Of a stretch of 64,000 bases of DNA, positions 44,352 to 52,825 are shown piece by piece. The stretch covers positions 70,952 through 134,951 of the forward strand of contig JANMVX010000102.1 in assembly GCA_031393505.1 (NCBI GenBank). The letters run 5' to 3'. This DNA comes from JANYHF01 sp031393505. GTDB taxonomy: Bacteria > Pseudomonadota > Alphaproteobacteria > Rhizobiales > Hyphomicrobiaceae. The notes under the pieces are model-generated. The model was not told the origin of the DNA. It saw only the letters and a list, made by a program, of their open reading frames with translations, and made no database searches. Both the position numbers and the translations under genes were made by a program. Numbering within the stretch: position 1 is the stretch's first letter; every line of letters starts with the position of its first letter.

Positions 44352-44372
44352 TCGATAGTGATCGACTATCGA
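44352..44372. promoter_or_regulatory. Perfect inverted repeat upstream of proS
   Basis: TCGATAGT / ACTATCGA with spacer GATCG. It is 216 bp upstream of the proS start. The whole 637-bp gap 43952-44588 contains only this, the terminator at 44038 and no persuasive gene; it may hold promoters on both strands. Confidence 0.55.
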
Positions 44373-44588
44373 CCCATGTGGAAAACGCATGACGGCCAAA
44401 TGACCTAAGCGTCTTGCATGCCCCTGCACCCATCACCGCCGCCATCCCCATGCGATCCCGCGCGCCAATTGCCTCTTGGGCCGGAAGCCGCTATGAGCGG
44501 CAGTCATGCCGTTATCCACATTTGGCCAGATCGTTTGGGCCAAGTATTGGAACCAAAACCCGAAATCCCTTACGTGGGAACCCCTAAA

Positions 44589-45926
44589 ATGCGCCTCAGC
44601 CGCTACTTCCTGCCCGTCCTGCGCGATACGCCCAAAGAGGCGGAGATCATTTCGCATCAGCTGATGCTGCGCGCCGGCATGATCCGGCAGGAGAGCGCGG
44701 GCATTTATTCGTGGCTGCCGCTGGGCTTCAAGGTGCTGAAACGCATCGAGCAGATCGTGCGCGAGGAGCAGAACCGCGCCGGCGCGCTGGAAGTGCTGAT
44801 GCCGACCATCCAGTCGGCGGACCTGTGGCGCAAGAGCGGGCGCTACGAGGCCTATGGCGCGGAGATGCTGCGCTTCAAGGACCGCAATGATCGCGACATG
44901 CTGTACGGCCCCACCAATGAAGAGGTGATCACCGACATTTTTCGTCAAGGCGTAAAGTCGTACCGCGACCTGCCGCGCAATCTCTACCACATCCAATGGA
45001 AGTTCCGCGACGAGCGCCGTCCTCGCTTTGGCGTCATGCGTGGCCGCGAGTTCCTGATGAAGGACGCTTATTCGTTCGATCTGACGGCCGAGGCGGGCAA
45101 GCATTCCTACAACAAGATGTTCGTCGCTTACCTGCGCACCTTCGCGCGCATGGGTCTGAAGGCGATCCCGATGTCGGCAGATACCGGTCCGATCGGCGGC
45201 GAGAGCAGTCATGAGTTCCTGATCCTGGCCGATACCGGCGAGAGCGCCGTGTTCTTCGACCGCGATTTTTACGACATGGACTGGAGCGCCTTCGAGATCG
45301 ACTACGACAATGTCGGCGAGGTGTCCAAGGTGGTCGGCAACTTCACCAGCAAGTACGCCGCCTCGGACGAGAAACACGTCGTCGCCGAGTTCGAAAGGCA
45401 AGTGGCGGAACCCAAGCGCATGAGCGGCCGCGGCATCGAGATCGGGCACATCTTCTTTTTCGGGACTCAATACTCCGCGCCGTTGGGCTGCGTTGTGCAG
45501 GGGCCGAAGGGAGAGCAGATCACGCTGCAATCGGGCTCCTACGGCATCGGCGTGTCGCGCCTGCCGGCCGCCATCATTGAGGCCAGCCATGACGCCAACG
45601 GCATCATCTGGCCGCTGCAGGTGGCGCCGTTCCAGGTCGGGTTGATCAACCTCAAGGCGGGCGATGCGGCTGTCGATGCGGCCTGCAACGACCTCTACGC
45701 CAAACTCGAAAAAGCCGGGATCGATGTGCTCTTTGATGACACCGACGAGCGCGCCGGCGGCAAATTCGCAACCATGGATCTGATCGGCCTGCCGTATCAG
45801 CTGGCGGTCGGCCCCAAGGGGTTGAAGGATGGCATGGTGGAACTAAAAGCGCGCGCCGGCGGAGCGAAAGAGACGCTGTCGCCGGAGGCGGCGCTGGCGA
45901 AGCTGGTGGCGGTGGTGAAGGGGTGA
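44589..45926 (+). CDS. proS: Proline--tRNA ligase, short bacterial form
   Basis: 445 residues from ATG 44589 (MRLSRYFLPVLRDTPKEAEI). An upstream extension exists in frame, but it has no homology. Class II core motifs: motif 1 region around AGIYSWLPLGFKVLKRIEQI, motif 2 QWKFRDERRPRFGVMRGREF, motif 3 GSYGIGVSRLPAAII. The protein lacks the editing INS insertion of the longer E. coli type, as is normal for Alphaproteobacteria. The C-terminal anticodon-binding domain ends the protein. Confidence 0.96.
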   Translation: MRLSRYFLPVLRDTPKEAEIISHQLMLRAGMIRQESAGIYSWLPLGFKVLKRIEQIVREEQNRAGALEVLMPTIQSADLWRKSGRYEAYGAEMLRFKDRNDRDMLYGPTNEEVITDIFRQGVKSYRDLPRNLYHIQWKFRDERRPRFGVMRGREFLMKDAYSFDLTAEAGKHSYNKMFVAYLRTFARMGLKAIPMSADTGPIGGESSHEFLILADTGESAVFFDRDFYDMDWSAFEIDYDNVGEVSKVVGNFTSKYAASDEKHVVAEFERQVAEPKRMSGRGIEIGHIFFFGTQYSAPLGCVVQGPKGEQITLQSGSYGIGVSRLPAAIIEASHDANGIIWPLQVAPFQVGLINLKAGDAAVDAACNDLYAKLEKAGIDVLFDDTDERAGGKFATMDLIGLPYQLAVGPKGLKDGMVELKARAGGAKETLSPEAALAKLVAVVKG

Positions 45927-45933
45927 GGAAGAA

Positions 45934-46098
45934 GGGACTAGGGACTAGGGACTAGGGACTAGGGACTAGGGACTAGGGACTAGGGACTAGTAAGTGCGGG
46001 CCGCAAACTTGCGATGTGGATGAGGTTGACGATGTTGATGAAGCTCGGCGGTCACTCGACGATTTGCCTAGTCCCTAGTCCCTAGTCCCTAGTCCCTC
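45934..46098. repeat. Inverted tandem repeat of the 7-mer AGGGACT (family I)
   Basis: The left arm is eight copies of GGGACTA (45934-45989); the right arm (46069-46098) is four copies of the complement TAGTCCC. About 80 bp lie between. The arms can form a long hairpin or cruciform. It fills the gap between proS and lolC, 8 bp after the proS stop and 21 bp before the lolC start. Confidence 0.93.
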
Positions 46099-46119
46099 CC
46101 ACCTTCCGGGCCTCACCCC

Positions 46120-47397
46120 ATGTCCACCACCACCGACACCACCCCCTTCGGCCCGTTCGAGTGGATGTTCGCCAGCCGCTACCTGCGCCCGCGCCGCAAG
46201 GAGGGGCTGATCTCGGTCATCGCCATCATCTCGTTTCTCGGCATCATGCTCGGGGTGGCGACGCTGATCTCCGTCATGGCCCTCTTCACCGGCGTGCGGC
46301 AGGAGCTCACCACAAAACTGCTTGGCCTGAACGGCCACTTCGTCATCAGCAGGGTCGGCGATCTGTTTACGGACTATGACGAGGTCGCCGCGCGCCTGAA
46401 AACGGTGCCCGGCCTGCAGCGCGCCATGCCGGTCATTGAAGGCCAGGCCCTGTTCAGCAACGCTGCCGCGACCGGATTTTCCGTCGCCGTGCTGGTGCGC
46501 GGGATGCGAGCTGCCGATATTTCCAGCATGAAGCTGGTCGCGGGCGGCTTGAAGGGCGGATCGCTGGACGGGTTCGACGACGGACAGGGCATCGCGCTGG
46601 GCCGCCGCCTTGCCGAGTCGCTCGGCGTCGGCATCGGCGACAACGTGAAACTCATCACCAACCGTGGCAAATCCACCATCTTCGGCGCCAAGCCGAACAG
46701 CAAGAATTACGCCGTGTCCGCCATATTCGAGATCGGCATGGCGGAATATGACAAGACCATCGCCTTTTTACCACTGCACGAATCCCAGGCCTTCTTCAAC
46801 TATCCCGGCCAGGCCAACGTGCTGGAAGTCATGGTCGACAATCCCGATATCGTAAAAGCCATGACGCCGGCCATCGAGTCGCGGCTCGGCAAAGGTTACT
46901 CCCTCAGCGATTGGGAGCAGCGCAACGCCACCATCCTCTCCGTCATCGACGTCGAGCGGAACCTGATGTTCTTCGTGGTCTCGCTGATCACCATCGTCGC
47001 CATGCTGAACGTCATTTCCGGCCTCACCATGCTGGTGAAGGACAAGGGCCGCGACGTCGCCATCCTGCGCACCATGGGGGCGACGCCAGGCAGCGTCATG
47101 CGCATTTTCCTCATCACCGGCGCCAGCATCGGCATCGCGGGCACGCTGGCGGGACTGATCCTAGCGATCCTGTTCTGCCGCAATGTGGAAGAGATCCGCA
47201 CCTTCATCGGCTGGGTGACCGGGACGACGCCGTTCGATCCTAACGTCTACGTCGTGACAAAACTGAAAGCCGTCATGGACCCGGTGGTGACCGGCTTCAT
47301 CGTGCTCAGCTCCATCATCCTCTCGGTGCTGGCCACCATCATTCCGTCCTGGCGGGCCTCGCGCATCGATCCCGTCGAAGCGCTTCGATACGAATAG
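46120..47397 (+). CDS. lolC: Lipoprotein-releasing ABC transporter permease (LolC/LolE)
   Basis: 425 residues. First helix ISVIAIISFLGIMLGVATLI, large periplasmic domain, then the FtsX-like triple-helix part (FVVSLITIVAMLNVISGLTM, LVKDKGRDVAILRTMGATPG, coupling helix). It works with LolD to extract outer-membrane lipoproteins from the inner membrane. The C-terminal IPSWRASRIDPVEALRYE is a hallmark. LolD follows 11 bp downstream. Confidence 0.95.
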   Translation: MSTTTDTTPFGPFEWMFASRYLRPRRKEGLISVIAIISFLGIMLGVATLISVMALFTGVRQELTTKLLGLNGHFVISRVGDLFTDYDEVAARLKTVPGLQRAMPVIEGQALFSNAAATGFSVAVLVRGMRAADISSMKLVAGGLKGGSLDGFDDGQGIALGRRLAESLGVGIGDNVKLITNRGKSTIFGAKPNSKNYAVSAIFEIGMAEYDKTIAFLPLHESQAFFNYPGQANVLEVMVDNPDIVKAMTPAIESRLGKGYSLSDWEQRNATILSVIDVERNLMFFVVSLITIVAMLNVISGLTMLVKDKGRDVAILRTMGATPGSVMRIFLITGASIGIAGTLAGLILAILFCRNVEEIRTFIGWVTGTTPFDPNVYVVTKLKAVMDPVVTGFIVLSSIILSVLATIIPSWRASRIDPVEALRYE

Positions 47398-47408
47398 GGT
47401 TTCCTCAC

Positions 47409-48110
47409 TTGCAAGATTCGACCACCAAAACATCAGCCCTATCTCTACGCGGCGTCGACCGCTGCTTCCGCCAGGGCGACCGCGAACTTTGGATCCTGCG
47501 CGGCGCCGAGGCGGAGCTGCGGGCGGGACAGGCCGTCGCGCTGGTCGGCCCCTCGGGTTCGGGCAAATCCTCGCTGCTGCACATTGCCGGGCTGTTGGAA
47601 AAGCCCGAGGCCGGCCAGGTTTTCATCGGCGGGCGCGATTGCGTCGCGCTGCCCGACACGGAGCGCACCCGCGTCCGCCGCAAGGAAATCGGCTTCGTCT
47701 ATCAGTTCCACCATTTGCTGCCGGAGTTCTCGGCGCTGGAAAATGTCGTCATTCCGCAAATGATCGCGGGTGTGGCGCGCAAGGACGCGGGCGTGCAGGC
47801 CTTGGCGGCGCTGACGGCGCTGGGGCTGGGCGAGAGGGCCGAGCATCGCCCCGGCCAACTCTCCGGCGGCGAGCAGCAGCGCGTCGCCATCGCCCGCGCG
47901 CTGGCCAACAAACCGGCGCTGCTGCTGGCCGACGAGCCGACCGGCAACCTCGATCCCGAAACGAGCGAGCGCGTGTTCGCCGAGCTGCTCAATCTGATTC
48001 ACACCTCAGGCCTGGCCGCACTTATCGCCACCCACAACATGGACATCGCCAAGCGCATGGACCGCATACTGACTTTGCGCGGCGGCAAGCTGGTCGAAGT
48101 CGGTTCATGA
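47409..48110 (+). CDS. lolD: Lipoprotein-releasing ABC transporter ATP-binding protein
   Basis: 233 residues from TTG 47409. Walker A GPSGSGKSSLLHI, Q-loop FVYQFHHLLPEFSALENV, signature LSGGEQQRVAIARAL, Walker B ALLLADEPTGNLD, and switch HNMD. The FHHLLPEFSALEN sequence is specific for LolD. The start is 11 bp after lolC. The transposon inserted 11 bp after the stop. Confidence 0.96.
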   Translation: MQDSTTKTSALSLRGVDRCFRQGDRELWILRGAEAELRAGQAVALVGPSGSGKSSLLHIAGLLEKPEAGQVFIGGRDCVALPDTERTRVRRKEIGFVYQFHHLLPEFSALENVVIPQMIAGVARKDAGVQALAALTALGLGERAEHRPGQLSGGEQQRVAIARALANKPALLLADEPTGNLDPETSERVFAELLNLIHTSGLAALIATHNMDIAKRMDRILTLRGGKLVEVGS

Positions 48111-48142
48111 CCCAGGGAGGCGGTAGTGTCTCAGTTTGAAAA

Positions 48143-48874
48143 TTACTCGATGACAGCACCATCCGGCGGCGGCACGCTGGCCCACCGCTCGGCGATGCTC
48201 TGGCATGCTGCCTCCATGTTTCGAAACCTGGAAAGAGCGTCGCCAGGAGCCGCGTGCACGATTCCGGCATGAGCATCGATTGTGACGCAAAGTTTTTGCT
48301 CTGGCGTTGCTTGGTCGCTTTCGTCCAGTGTCTGCCTGTACCCGAACAAGAACGATGACTGCCAAGCCGCGACATCGTCGTCCAAATCCTTGCCCTTTGC
48401 GTAGCGGAATGTGGCTAGACCAGTCTTGACGGCGTTCGTCCGCGTCACCCGGCGAAGCGCAAATCGCACGTCCGGATTGATATTGACTCCGTTCAATACA
48501 ATGTCCGTGATGCGATCATCTCGGTACAACTCTGCGTCCGGCAGCTTCAGATTAGCATAGGCCGCAACAAAGGAGTCGATGTAGTCGGCGTTGTTCTCCA
48601 GGACTTCACGGTCGAAGTCCGTATCCGATAGCATCGCCCTGAGCCGTTCGGCTTCCTGAGTCAACGTGACGCAATCGGCGCGCGCGCCAAGAAAGTGCTT
48701 TGTTATTGCGGACTTGGCGCGGTCGTGTTGGATTATGCGCGCAATTGGTCGGTACTTGCACCTGCGTATGATCGTTCTGCGTGCCCGCTCAGATGCCGCC
48801 ATATAGTCCGCGAGGTATCTGGCATTCATTCGCGGCGTTTTTACGAGCCGGTGCGTTGGCTTTGTCAGCATCAA
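48143..48874 (-). CDS. Transposon passenger protein of unknown function
   Basis: 243 residues, starting 21 bp inside the left end and read towards it. It has a basic N-terminus (TKPTHRLVKTPRMNARYLAD, RARRTIIRRCKYRPIARIIQ), a helical middle with LTQEAERLRAMLSDTDFDRE, and the segment FALRRVTRTNAVKTGLATFR. No catalytic motif or known domain is visible. It is divergent from the next small gene, with 17 bp between starts. It may be a DNA-binding passenger, given the basic N-terminus. Confidence 0.6.
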   Translation of the reverse strand: MMLTKPTHRLVKTPRMNARYLADYMAASERARRTIIRRCKYRPIARIIQHDRAKSAITKHFLGARADCVTLTQEAERLRAMLSDTDFDREVLENNADYIDSFVAAYANLKLPDAELYRDDRITDIVLNGVNINPDVRFALRRVTRTNAVKTGLATFRYAKGKDLDDDVAAWQSSFLFGYRQTLDESDQATPEQKLCVTIDAHAGIVHAAPGDALSRFRNMEAACQSIAERWASVPPPDGAVIE

Positions 48875-48891
48875 AACCTCTTGGTGGCAAA

Positions 48892-49119
48892 ATGATGAAT
48901 TTTTACTTCAGCGGGCAAGAATCTGACGGGGCTACCCTATACTTGGCACCGCTCTCAAGTCGAAGGCTTGCGCTTTGTGCTGATCGAGTGGACGATTGTA
49001 GCGGGTACTTCCTCTTCGAAGAGCGACTATGTGGGGCCTCTCCACAGATTGAGATACTGGCCAGAGTCGAAAACGACGATGCGGCGATCAGGCTTAGCCG
49101 TCTATTCGGCTTGGCTTAG
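48892..49119 (+). CDS. Small transposon passenger protein of unknown function
   Basis: 75 residues from ATG 48892 (MMNFYFSGQESDGATLYLAP). Ends SRLFGLA, overlapping the transposase 3' end by 18 bp. Acidic, with a possible beta-rich start. It is divergent from the 243-residue gene, so they share a promoter region. No homologue known to me; the coding call is moderate. Confidence 0.5.
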   Translation: MMNFYFSGQESDGATLYLAPLSSRRLALCADRVDDCSGYFLFEERLCGASPQIEILARVENDDAAIRLSRLFGLA

Positions 49120-49992
49120 TGCCTGCTTTCTGTACGTTTTAGGCCGACCCGGCTTCGGCGCGGCGGCATCGATCAGCGCAACCACGTCTTCCATGCTCAT
49201 CAGTTTGTCCGTGAGCCCGGCTGCCATCGCAGGCGTCACGCGCAACGTCTTATGGATGCGAACCCAATTGTACCAGACGGCATAGAGCGCCACTATGTTG
49301 ACGTGACTCTCGAATTTCTTGGAGAAGCCGTTCGTGAGCCGCGTGAACCGGCGCATGTGCATCCGCATGGTAAGGTTCTGACGCTCAACGTAGCTGGTGC
49401 TGATGTGCTTGGGATCGGGCTTGCCTTCGATAGGATTCTTGATGATGCCCGTGCATTCGGCGGGGCTGTAACGGCCTTTGGCGTTCTCGGGTGAATTGCC
49501 ATAGAGCTTGATGAGCTGGGCGTAATCCACATCAGCGCCGAAGGCTCCTTCGACGGCTTCCAGATAGGCCTTGAGGCCGTCGCTGGTGAGCTGGACGCGG
49601 GTTGCGAGCCGCGATGCAAGATCGTCAATAAACAACTTGGCGCAATCGCCATCGCGGCCACCGACGAACCACTGGATAATAAGCTTGGAATCGGCGTCGA
49701 GGCCGGTCCATGTCCAAGTATCGCCAGCGCCATCGGGTGCCGCCTTTGCCGTCGCAACGTTCTTCTGCTTGGCGTAGGTGAAGCTCCAAATCTCATCGAC
49801 CTGGACGCGCTTGGATTTCACGCCACGCACGTTCTCATCGTGGAACTGCATGCAGACCTTTCCGGCCTCCACAAGGATCTTCGCAACGGTGTTGATCGAC
49901 ACGTCGCACACGCGGGAGATCGACCGCATGGACGACCCCTCGCAGAGCATCGAGAGGATTTGGACGCGCTTGACCGTGGACAGCTTGTTCAT
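49102..49992 (-). CDS. IS1-type DDE transposase (single reading frame)
   Basis: 296 residues from ATG 49992 (MNKLSTVKRVQILSMLCEGS). The N-terminal helix-turn-helix (residues 8-45, SMRSISRVCDVSINTVAKIL) is followed by an IS1-like DDE domain: D66 in VQVDEIWSF, D138 in QLTSDGLKAYL, E203 in STSYVERQNLTMRMHMRRFT. Unlike E. coli IS1, it is a single frame with no programmed frameshift. Similar proteins are common in Rhizobiales genomes. The C-terminus GRPKTYRKQ is basic. It lies centrally within the transposon, between passenger genes. Confidence 0.92.
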   Translation of the reverse strand: MNKLSTVKRVQILSMLCEGSSMRSISRVCDVSINTVAKILVEAGKVCMQFHDENVRGVKSKRVQVDEIWSFTYAKQKNVATAKAAPDGAGDTWTWTGLDADSKLIIQWFVGGRDGDCAKLFIDDLASRLATRVQLTSDGLKAYLEAVEGAFGADVDYAQLIKLYGNSPENAKGRYSPAECTGIIKNPIEGKPDPKHISTSYVERQNLTMRMHMRRFTRLTNGFSKKFESHVNIVALYAVWYNWVRIHKTLRVTPAMAAGLTDKLMSMEDVVALIDAAAPKPGRPKTYRKQALSQAE

Positions 49993-50152
49993 GCCATTAA
50001 TGTATGAACTTTTTTGCTTGTCGTCAAGCAATTCAGTCACCTGTGGACGGTTTTGCGCTAGCGAATCGGCAGCGTTCCACATCATACTAGACAGATGAGA
50101 GCTGTTACTAGTAGCATTTTGGCTGTTTCTAGCAACCTAGCAGGGCGATCCA

Positions 50153-51391
50153 ATGGCTGACGTGAACCAACAAAGGCGCTGGATGTTGGCTGGTTCTGTT
50201 TTTACGCCAGGATCCCCCGTCAGCGAACGAGATCTGTTCGCCGGGCGCCAAGTCCAAATCGGCAAAATAATGGAAGCTGTCTCGCAAAGAGGCTTCCACG
50301 CCGTGCTGTACGGTGATCGCGGAGTCGGCAAGACATCCCTTGCGAACGTCCTGTCCGCCTTTCTTCAGGACGTCGGCACAACGGTTCTTTTCGCGCGGGC
50401 GAATTGCGATGCAACGGACGACTTTTCGACGTTGTGGCGAAAAGTATTGCAAGATATCACGCTAACTGAAACCCGTGACGGAGTCGGGTTTGGCGCAAAA
50501 CAACAGGCTTCGCATCGACGCCTTATAGATAGTTTTCCAGAAGCGTTGCGGCCTGATGACATAAGGCGAGCGCTTGCTCTCGTGGGGCAGTCCGTTACAC
50601 TCGTTGTTGCAATTGATGAATTTGATCGGCTAACAAACCCGGATGTTCCAGAGCTAATGGCGGACACCATCAAGGCGCTGTCAGATTCGGCAACACCAGC
50701 GACTGTAATAATAATTGGAGTTGCGGACTCGGTAGACCATCTAATCGCTGGGCACCGCTCAATTGAGCGATCATTGGTTCAAGTGCCGATGCCGCGCATG
50801 TCGAAAGTGGAGATGGATCAGATCGTAACGAAGGGAACGGAACGGCTAGGCATGTCCATCACCAAGGACGCTACGACAGAAATTGTTCGTCTATCGCAGG
50901 GACTGCCTTTTGTGACACACATGCTTTCACTGTACAGCGTGAGAGCAGCGCTCGAAAGCAAGTCTCTTACTGTGAGCACGTCGGCAGTTGATACCGGTAT
51001 GCGCAAGTCTCTCGATCAGTGGCAGGAGTCAATAAAAACGGCTTACTATGACGCGACACGGAGCCATCAACCTGAGCATCTTTACAAAGAGGTGCTACTT
51101 GCGTGTGCATTTGCGGAAGTGGATGATAAGAGTTACTTCACGGCAGCGTCGGTGCGCGGGCCGCTTAGAGTTGTGGCGGAAAGGCCTGAATTCGATATTC
51201 CGAATTTCGCGCGTCATCTTAAGGAAATGAGCGAGCCGCATCGAGGGGGCGTTTTAGTACGAGAAGGAGAGACTCGACGCTTGCGATACAGATTCGCAAA
51301 CCCGCTCATGAGGGCTTACGTAATTATGCGCGGGGTTAAGGATGGGATACTTACCTTAAAAAAGCGTGACGCTATTTCTCCCATCGCTTAG
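50153..51391 (+). CDS. AAA ATPase carried by the transposon
   Basis: 412 residues. Walker A in HAVLYGDRGVGKTSLANVL, Walker B in VTLVVAIDEFDRLTNPDVPE, a sensor-like VIIIGVADSVDHLIAGHRS, then a helical lid and a C-terminal region that looks like a winged helix (PEFDIPNFARHLKEMSEPHR, VREGETRRLRYRFANPLMRA). The family is ORC/AAA_16-like. Codons are A/T richer than neighbouring chromosomal genes, supporting acquisition. Possible roles are target-site selection, as for TnsC/IstB-type helpers, or phage defence; neither is proven. It overlaps the convergent small gene by 20 bp. Confidence 0.8.
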   Translation: MADVNQQRRWMLAGSVFTPGSPVSERDLFAGRQVQIGKIMEAVSQRGFHAVLYGDRGVGKTSLANVLSAFLQDVGTTVLFARANCDATDDFSTLWRKVLQDITLTETRDGVGFGAKQQASHRRLIDSFPEALRPDDIRRALALVGQSVTLVVAIDEFDRLTNPDVPELMADTIKALSDSATPATVIIIGVADSVDHLIAGHRSIERSLVQVPMPRMSKVEMDQIVTKGTERLGMSITKDATTEIVRLSQGLPFVTHMLSLYSVRAALESKSLTVSTSAVDTGMRKSLDQWQESIKTAYYDATRSHQPEHLYKEVLLACAFAEVDDKSYFTAASVRGPLRVVAERPEFDIPNFARHLKEMSEPHRGGVLVREGETRRLRYRFANPLMRAYVIMRGVKDGILTLKKRDAISPIA

Positions 51392-51602
51392 CCGCCGCCG
51401 TTCTTGCGATTTCCGAGCGGCGTTCTGCCGTCATGATTTTCGCACGCGCATTTCCGCCTCGACGTCCAAGCGATTGAGCGGCTTTGTCCTTGCCATCCTC
51501 ATCCAGCGATTCAGGCTCTTCGCCCGTGGCGATCTTCATCACCTTAACGGCGTTGCCGATCACGTCGGCGGGGCGCTTCTCGCCCTTTGGTCCTTTTGGC
51601 AT
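51372..51602 (-). CDS. Small basic Gly/Ala/Arg/Lys-rich passenger protein
   Basis: 76 residues. The N-terminal MPKGPKGEKRPADVIGNAVK and the C-terminal repeats (SLGRRGGNARAKIMTAERRS, EIARTAAAKRW) resemble the KGG-like basic proteins often found in insertion sequences and plasmids. The C-terminal lysine-arginine helix could bind nucleic acid. Its stop lies inside the end of the AAA ATPase gene, convergent with it; both are inside the transposon. Confidence 0.75.
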   Translation of the reverse strand: MPKGPKGEKRPADVIGNAVKVMKIATGEEPESLDEDGKDKAAQSLGRRGGNARAKIMTAERRSEIARTAAAKRWEK

Positions 51603-51779
51603 CGTGGCTTTGTCTCCTGCTTTGCGCTAAGCATAGCAGAGGAATGGCATGGCTGCGAATCCGTGTCGGGATCGGCCAGATTTCAAACTGATACACTACC
51701 AGGGAGGCTTGTGGTTGGCACTTGTGGCTCACATCTGCTAAAACCACCGGATCACTGTCGCCAACATTGGCCAAATCAA

Positions 51780-52799
51780 ATGACCGTCGCCGCCTCCCCC
51801 CGTTCCGCCATGATCGACCCGTTCGGCCGGCATGTGTCGTATTTGCGCGTGTCTGTCACCGACCGCTGCGATTTCCGCTGCGTCTATTGCATGTCGGAGC
51901 ACATGACGTTTCTGCCCAAGCCGGAGTTGCTCAGCTTGGAGGAACTGGACCGGCTCTGCACCGCCTTCATCGCCAAGGGCGTGAAGAAGCTGCGCATCAC
52001 GGGCGGCGAGCCGCTGGTGCGGAAAAACATTCTGTCGCTGTTCGAGGCGCTCAGCCGTCACTTGAAGACCGGCGCGCTGGAGGAGCTGACGCTCACCACC
52101 AACGGCAGCCAGCTGGAGCGCTATGCCGGCGACCTGGCGCGGCTGGGCGTAAAACGCATCAATGTGTCGGTGGATACGCTGGATGCTGAGAAATTCCGCA
52201 AGATCACGCGCTGGGGCGATCTCGCCAAGGTGCAGGCCGGGATCAAAGCAGCCCAGGCGGCAGGGTTGAAAGTCAAACTCAACGCGGTGGCGCTGAAGGG
52301 CGTGAACGAGTTCGAATACGACGACATGATCCGGTATGCTCACGACGCCGGCATGGACCTGACGCTGATCGAGACCATGCCGCTGGGCGAGATCGAGGGC
52401 GACCGTACCGACCAGTATCTGCCGCTCAGCATCGTCCGCGCGCGCATGATGGATAAGTGGACGCTGGAGGACATTCCGTTCCGCACCGGCGGGCCGGCGC
52501 GCTATGTGCGCGTGAAGGAGACGGGCGGCAAAATCGGCTTCATTACGCCGCTCACGCACAATTTCTGCGAAAGCTGCAATCGCGTGCGCATCACCTGCAC
52601 GGGGCAGCTCTACATGTGCCTCGGCCAGGACGATATGGCCGATCTGCGTGCGCCGCTCAGGGCGTCCAAGGACGATGCGCTGCTCTCAGCGGCCATCGAT
52701 GAGGCGATTACGCGCAAACCCAAGGGGCACGACTTCGTCATCGACCGCCGCGACGCCAAGCCGGCCGTCGCGCGGCACATGTCGGTGACGGGGGGATAG
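51780..52799 (+). CDS. moaA: GTP 3',8-cyclase (molybdenum cofactor biosynthesis)
   Basis: 339 residues from ATG 51780 (a later ATG at 51810 is also possible). Radical SAM cluster CDFRCVYC (CxxxCxxC), the SAM-binding GGEPLVR, and the second 4Fe-4S cluster CESCNRVRITCTGQLYMC (C-x2-C-x13-C). It makes the first intermediate, 3',8-cyclo-GTP, for molybdopterin. No other moa gene is adjacent. The transposon ended 79 bp upstream, which could affect expression. Confidence 0.95.
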   Translation: MTVAASPRSAMIDPFGRHVSYLRVSVTDRCDFRCVYCMSEHMTFLPKPELLSLEELDRLCTAFIAKGVKKLRITGGEPLVRKNILSLFEALSRHLKTGALEELTLTTNGSQLERYAGDLARLGVKRINVSVDTLDAEKFRKITRWGDLAKVQAGIKAAQAAGLKVKLNAVALKGVNEFEYDDMIRYAHDAGMDLTLIETMPLGEIEGDRTDQYLPLSIVRARMMDKWTLEDIPFRTGGPARYVRVKETGGKIGFITPLTHNFCESCNRVRITCTGQLYMCLGQDDMADLRAPLRASKDDALLSAAIDEAITRKPKGHDFVIDRRDAKPAVARHMSVTGG

Positions 52800-52825
52800 G
52801 GGACATACAGACTTGCCGCTGGCAC

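Larger units (their letters stand above)
48114..51708. mobile_element. IS1-type transposon with passenger genes, bounded by 8-bp target duplications
   Basis: The element spans 48122-51700 (3,579 bp). Terminal inverted repeats: left GGTAGTGTCTCAGTTTGAAA, right end GGTAGTGTATCAGTTTGAAA on the opposite strand (19 of 20 identical). It is flanked by direct copies of AGGGAGGC at 48114-48121 and 51701-51708, an 8-bp target-site duplication. It inserted between lolD and moaA, which would otherwise lie about 83 bp apart. It encodes an IS1-type DDE transposase and four passenger genes. Intact ends and an exact duplication suggest a recent insertion. IS1 and IS1595-type elements both create target duplications of about this size. 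Confidence 0.93.

Noticed and set aside
44418..44588. Longer N-terminus for ProS
   Set aside because: The extra 57 residues are Pro/Ser rich with no similarity; ATG 44589 gives the canonical start.
45934..46098. Possible CRISPR array or telomere-like repeat
   Set aside because: The units are 7 bp without spacers and form inverted arms, so it is a hairpin of tandem repeats.
50153..51391. Calling the transposon ATPase a known defence gene
   Set aside because: Only generic AAA motifs are visible; no diagnostic partner nuclease or sensor is present in the element.
51366..51779. N-terminal extension of moaA into the transposon
   Set aside because: The frame is open across the right end, but the family start lies at 51780 and the extension is antisense to a transposon gene.
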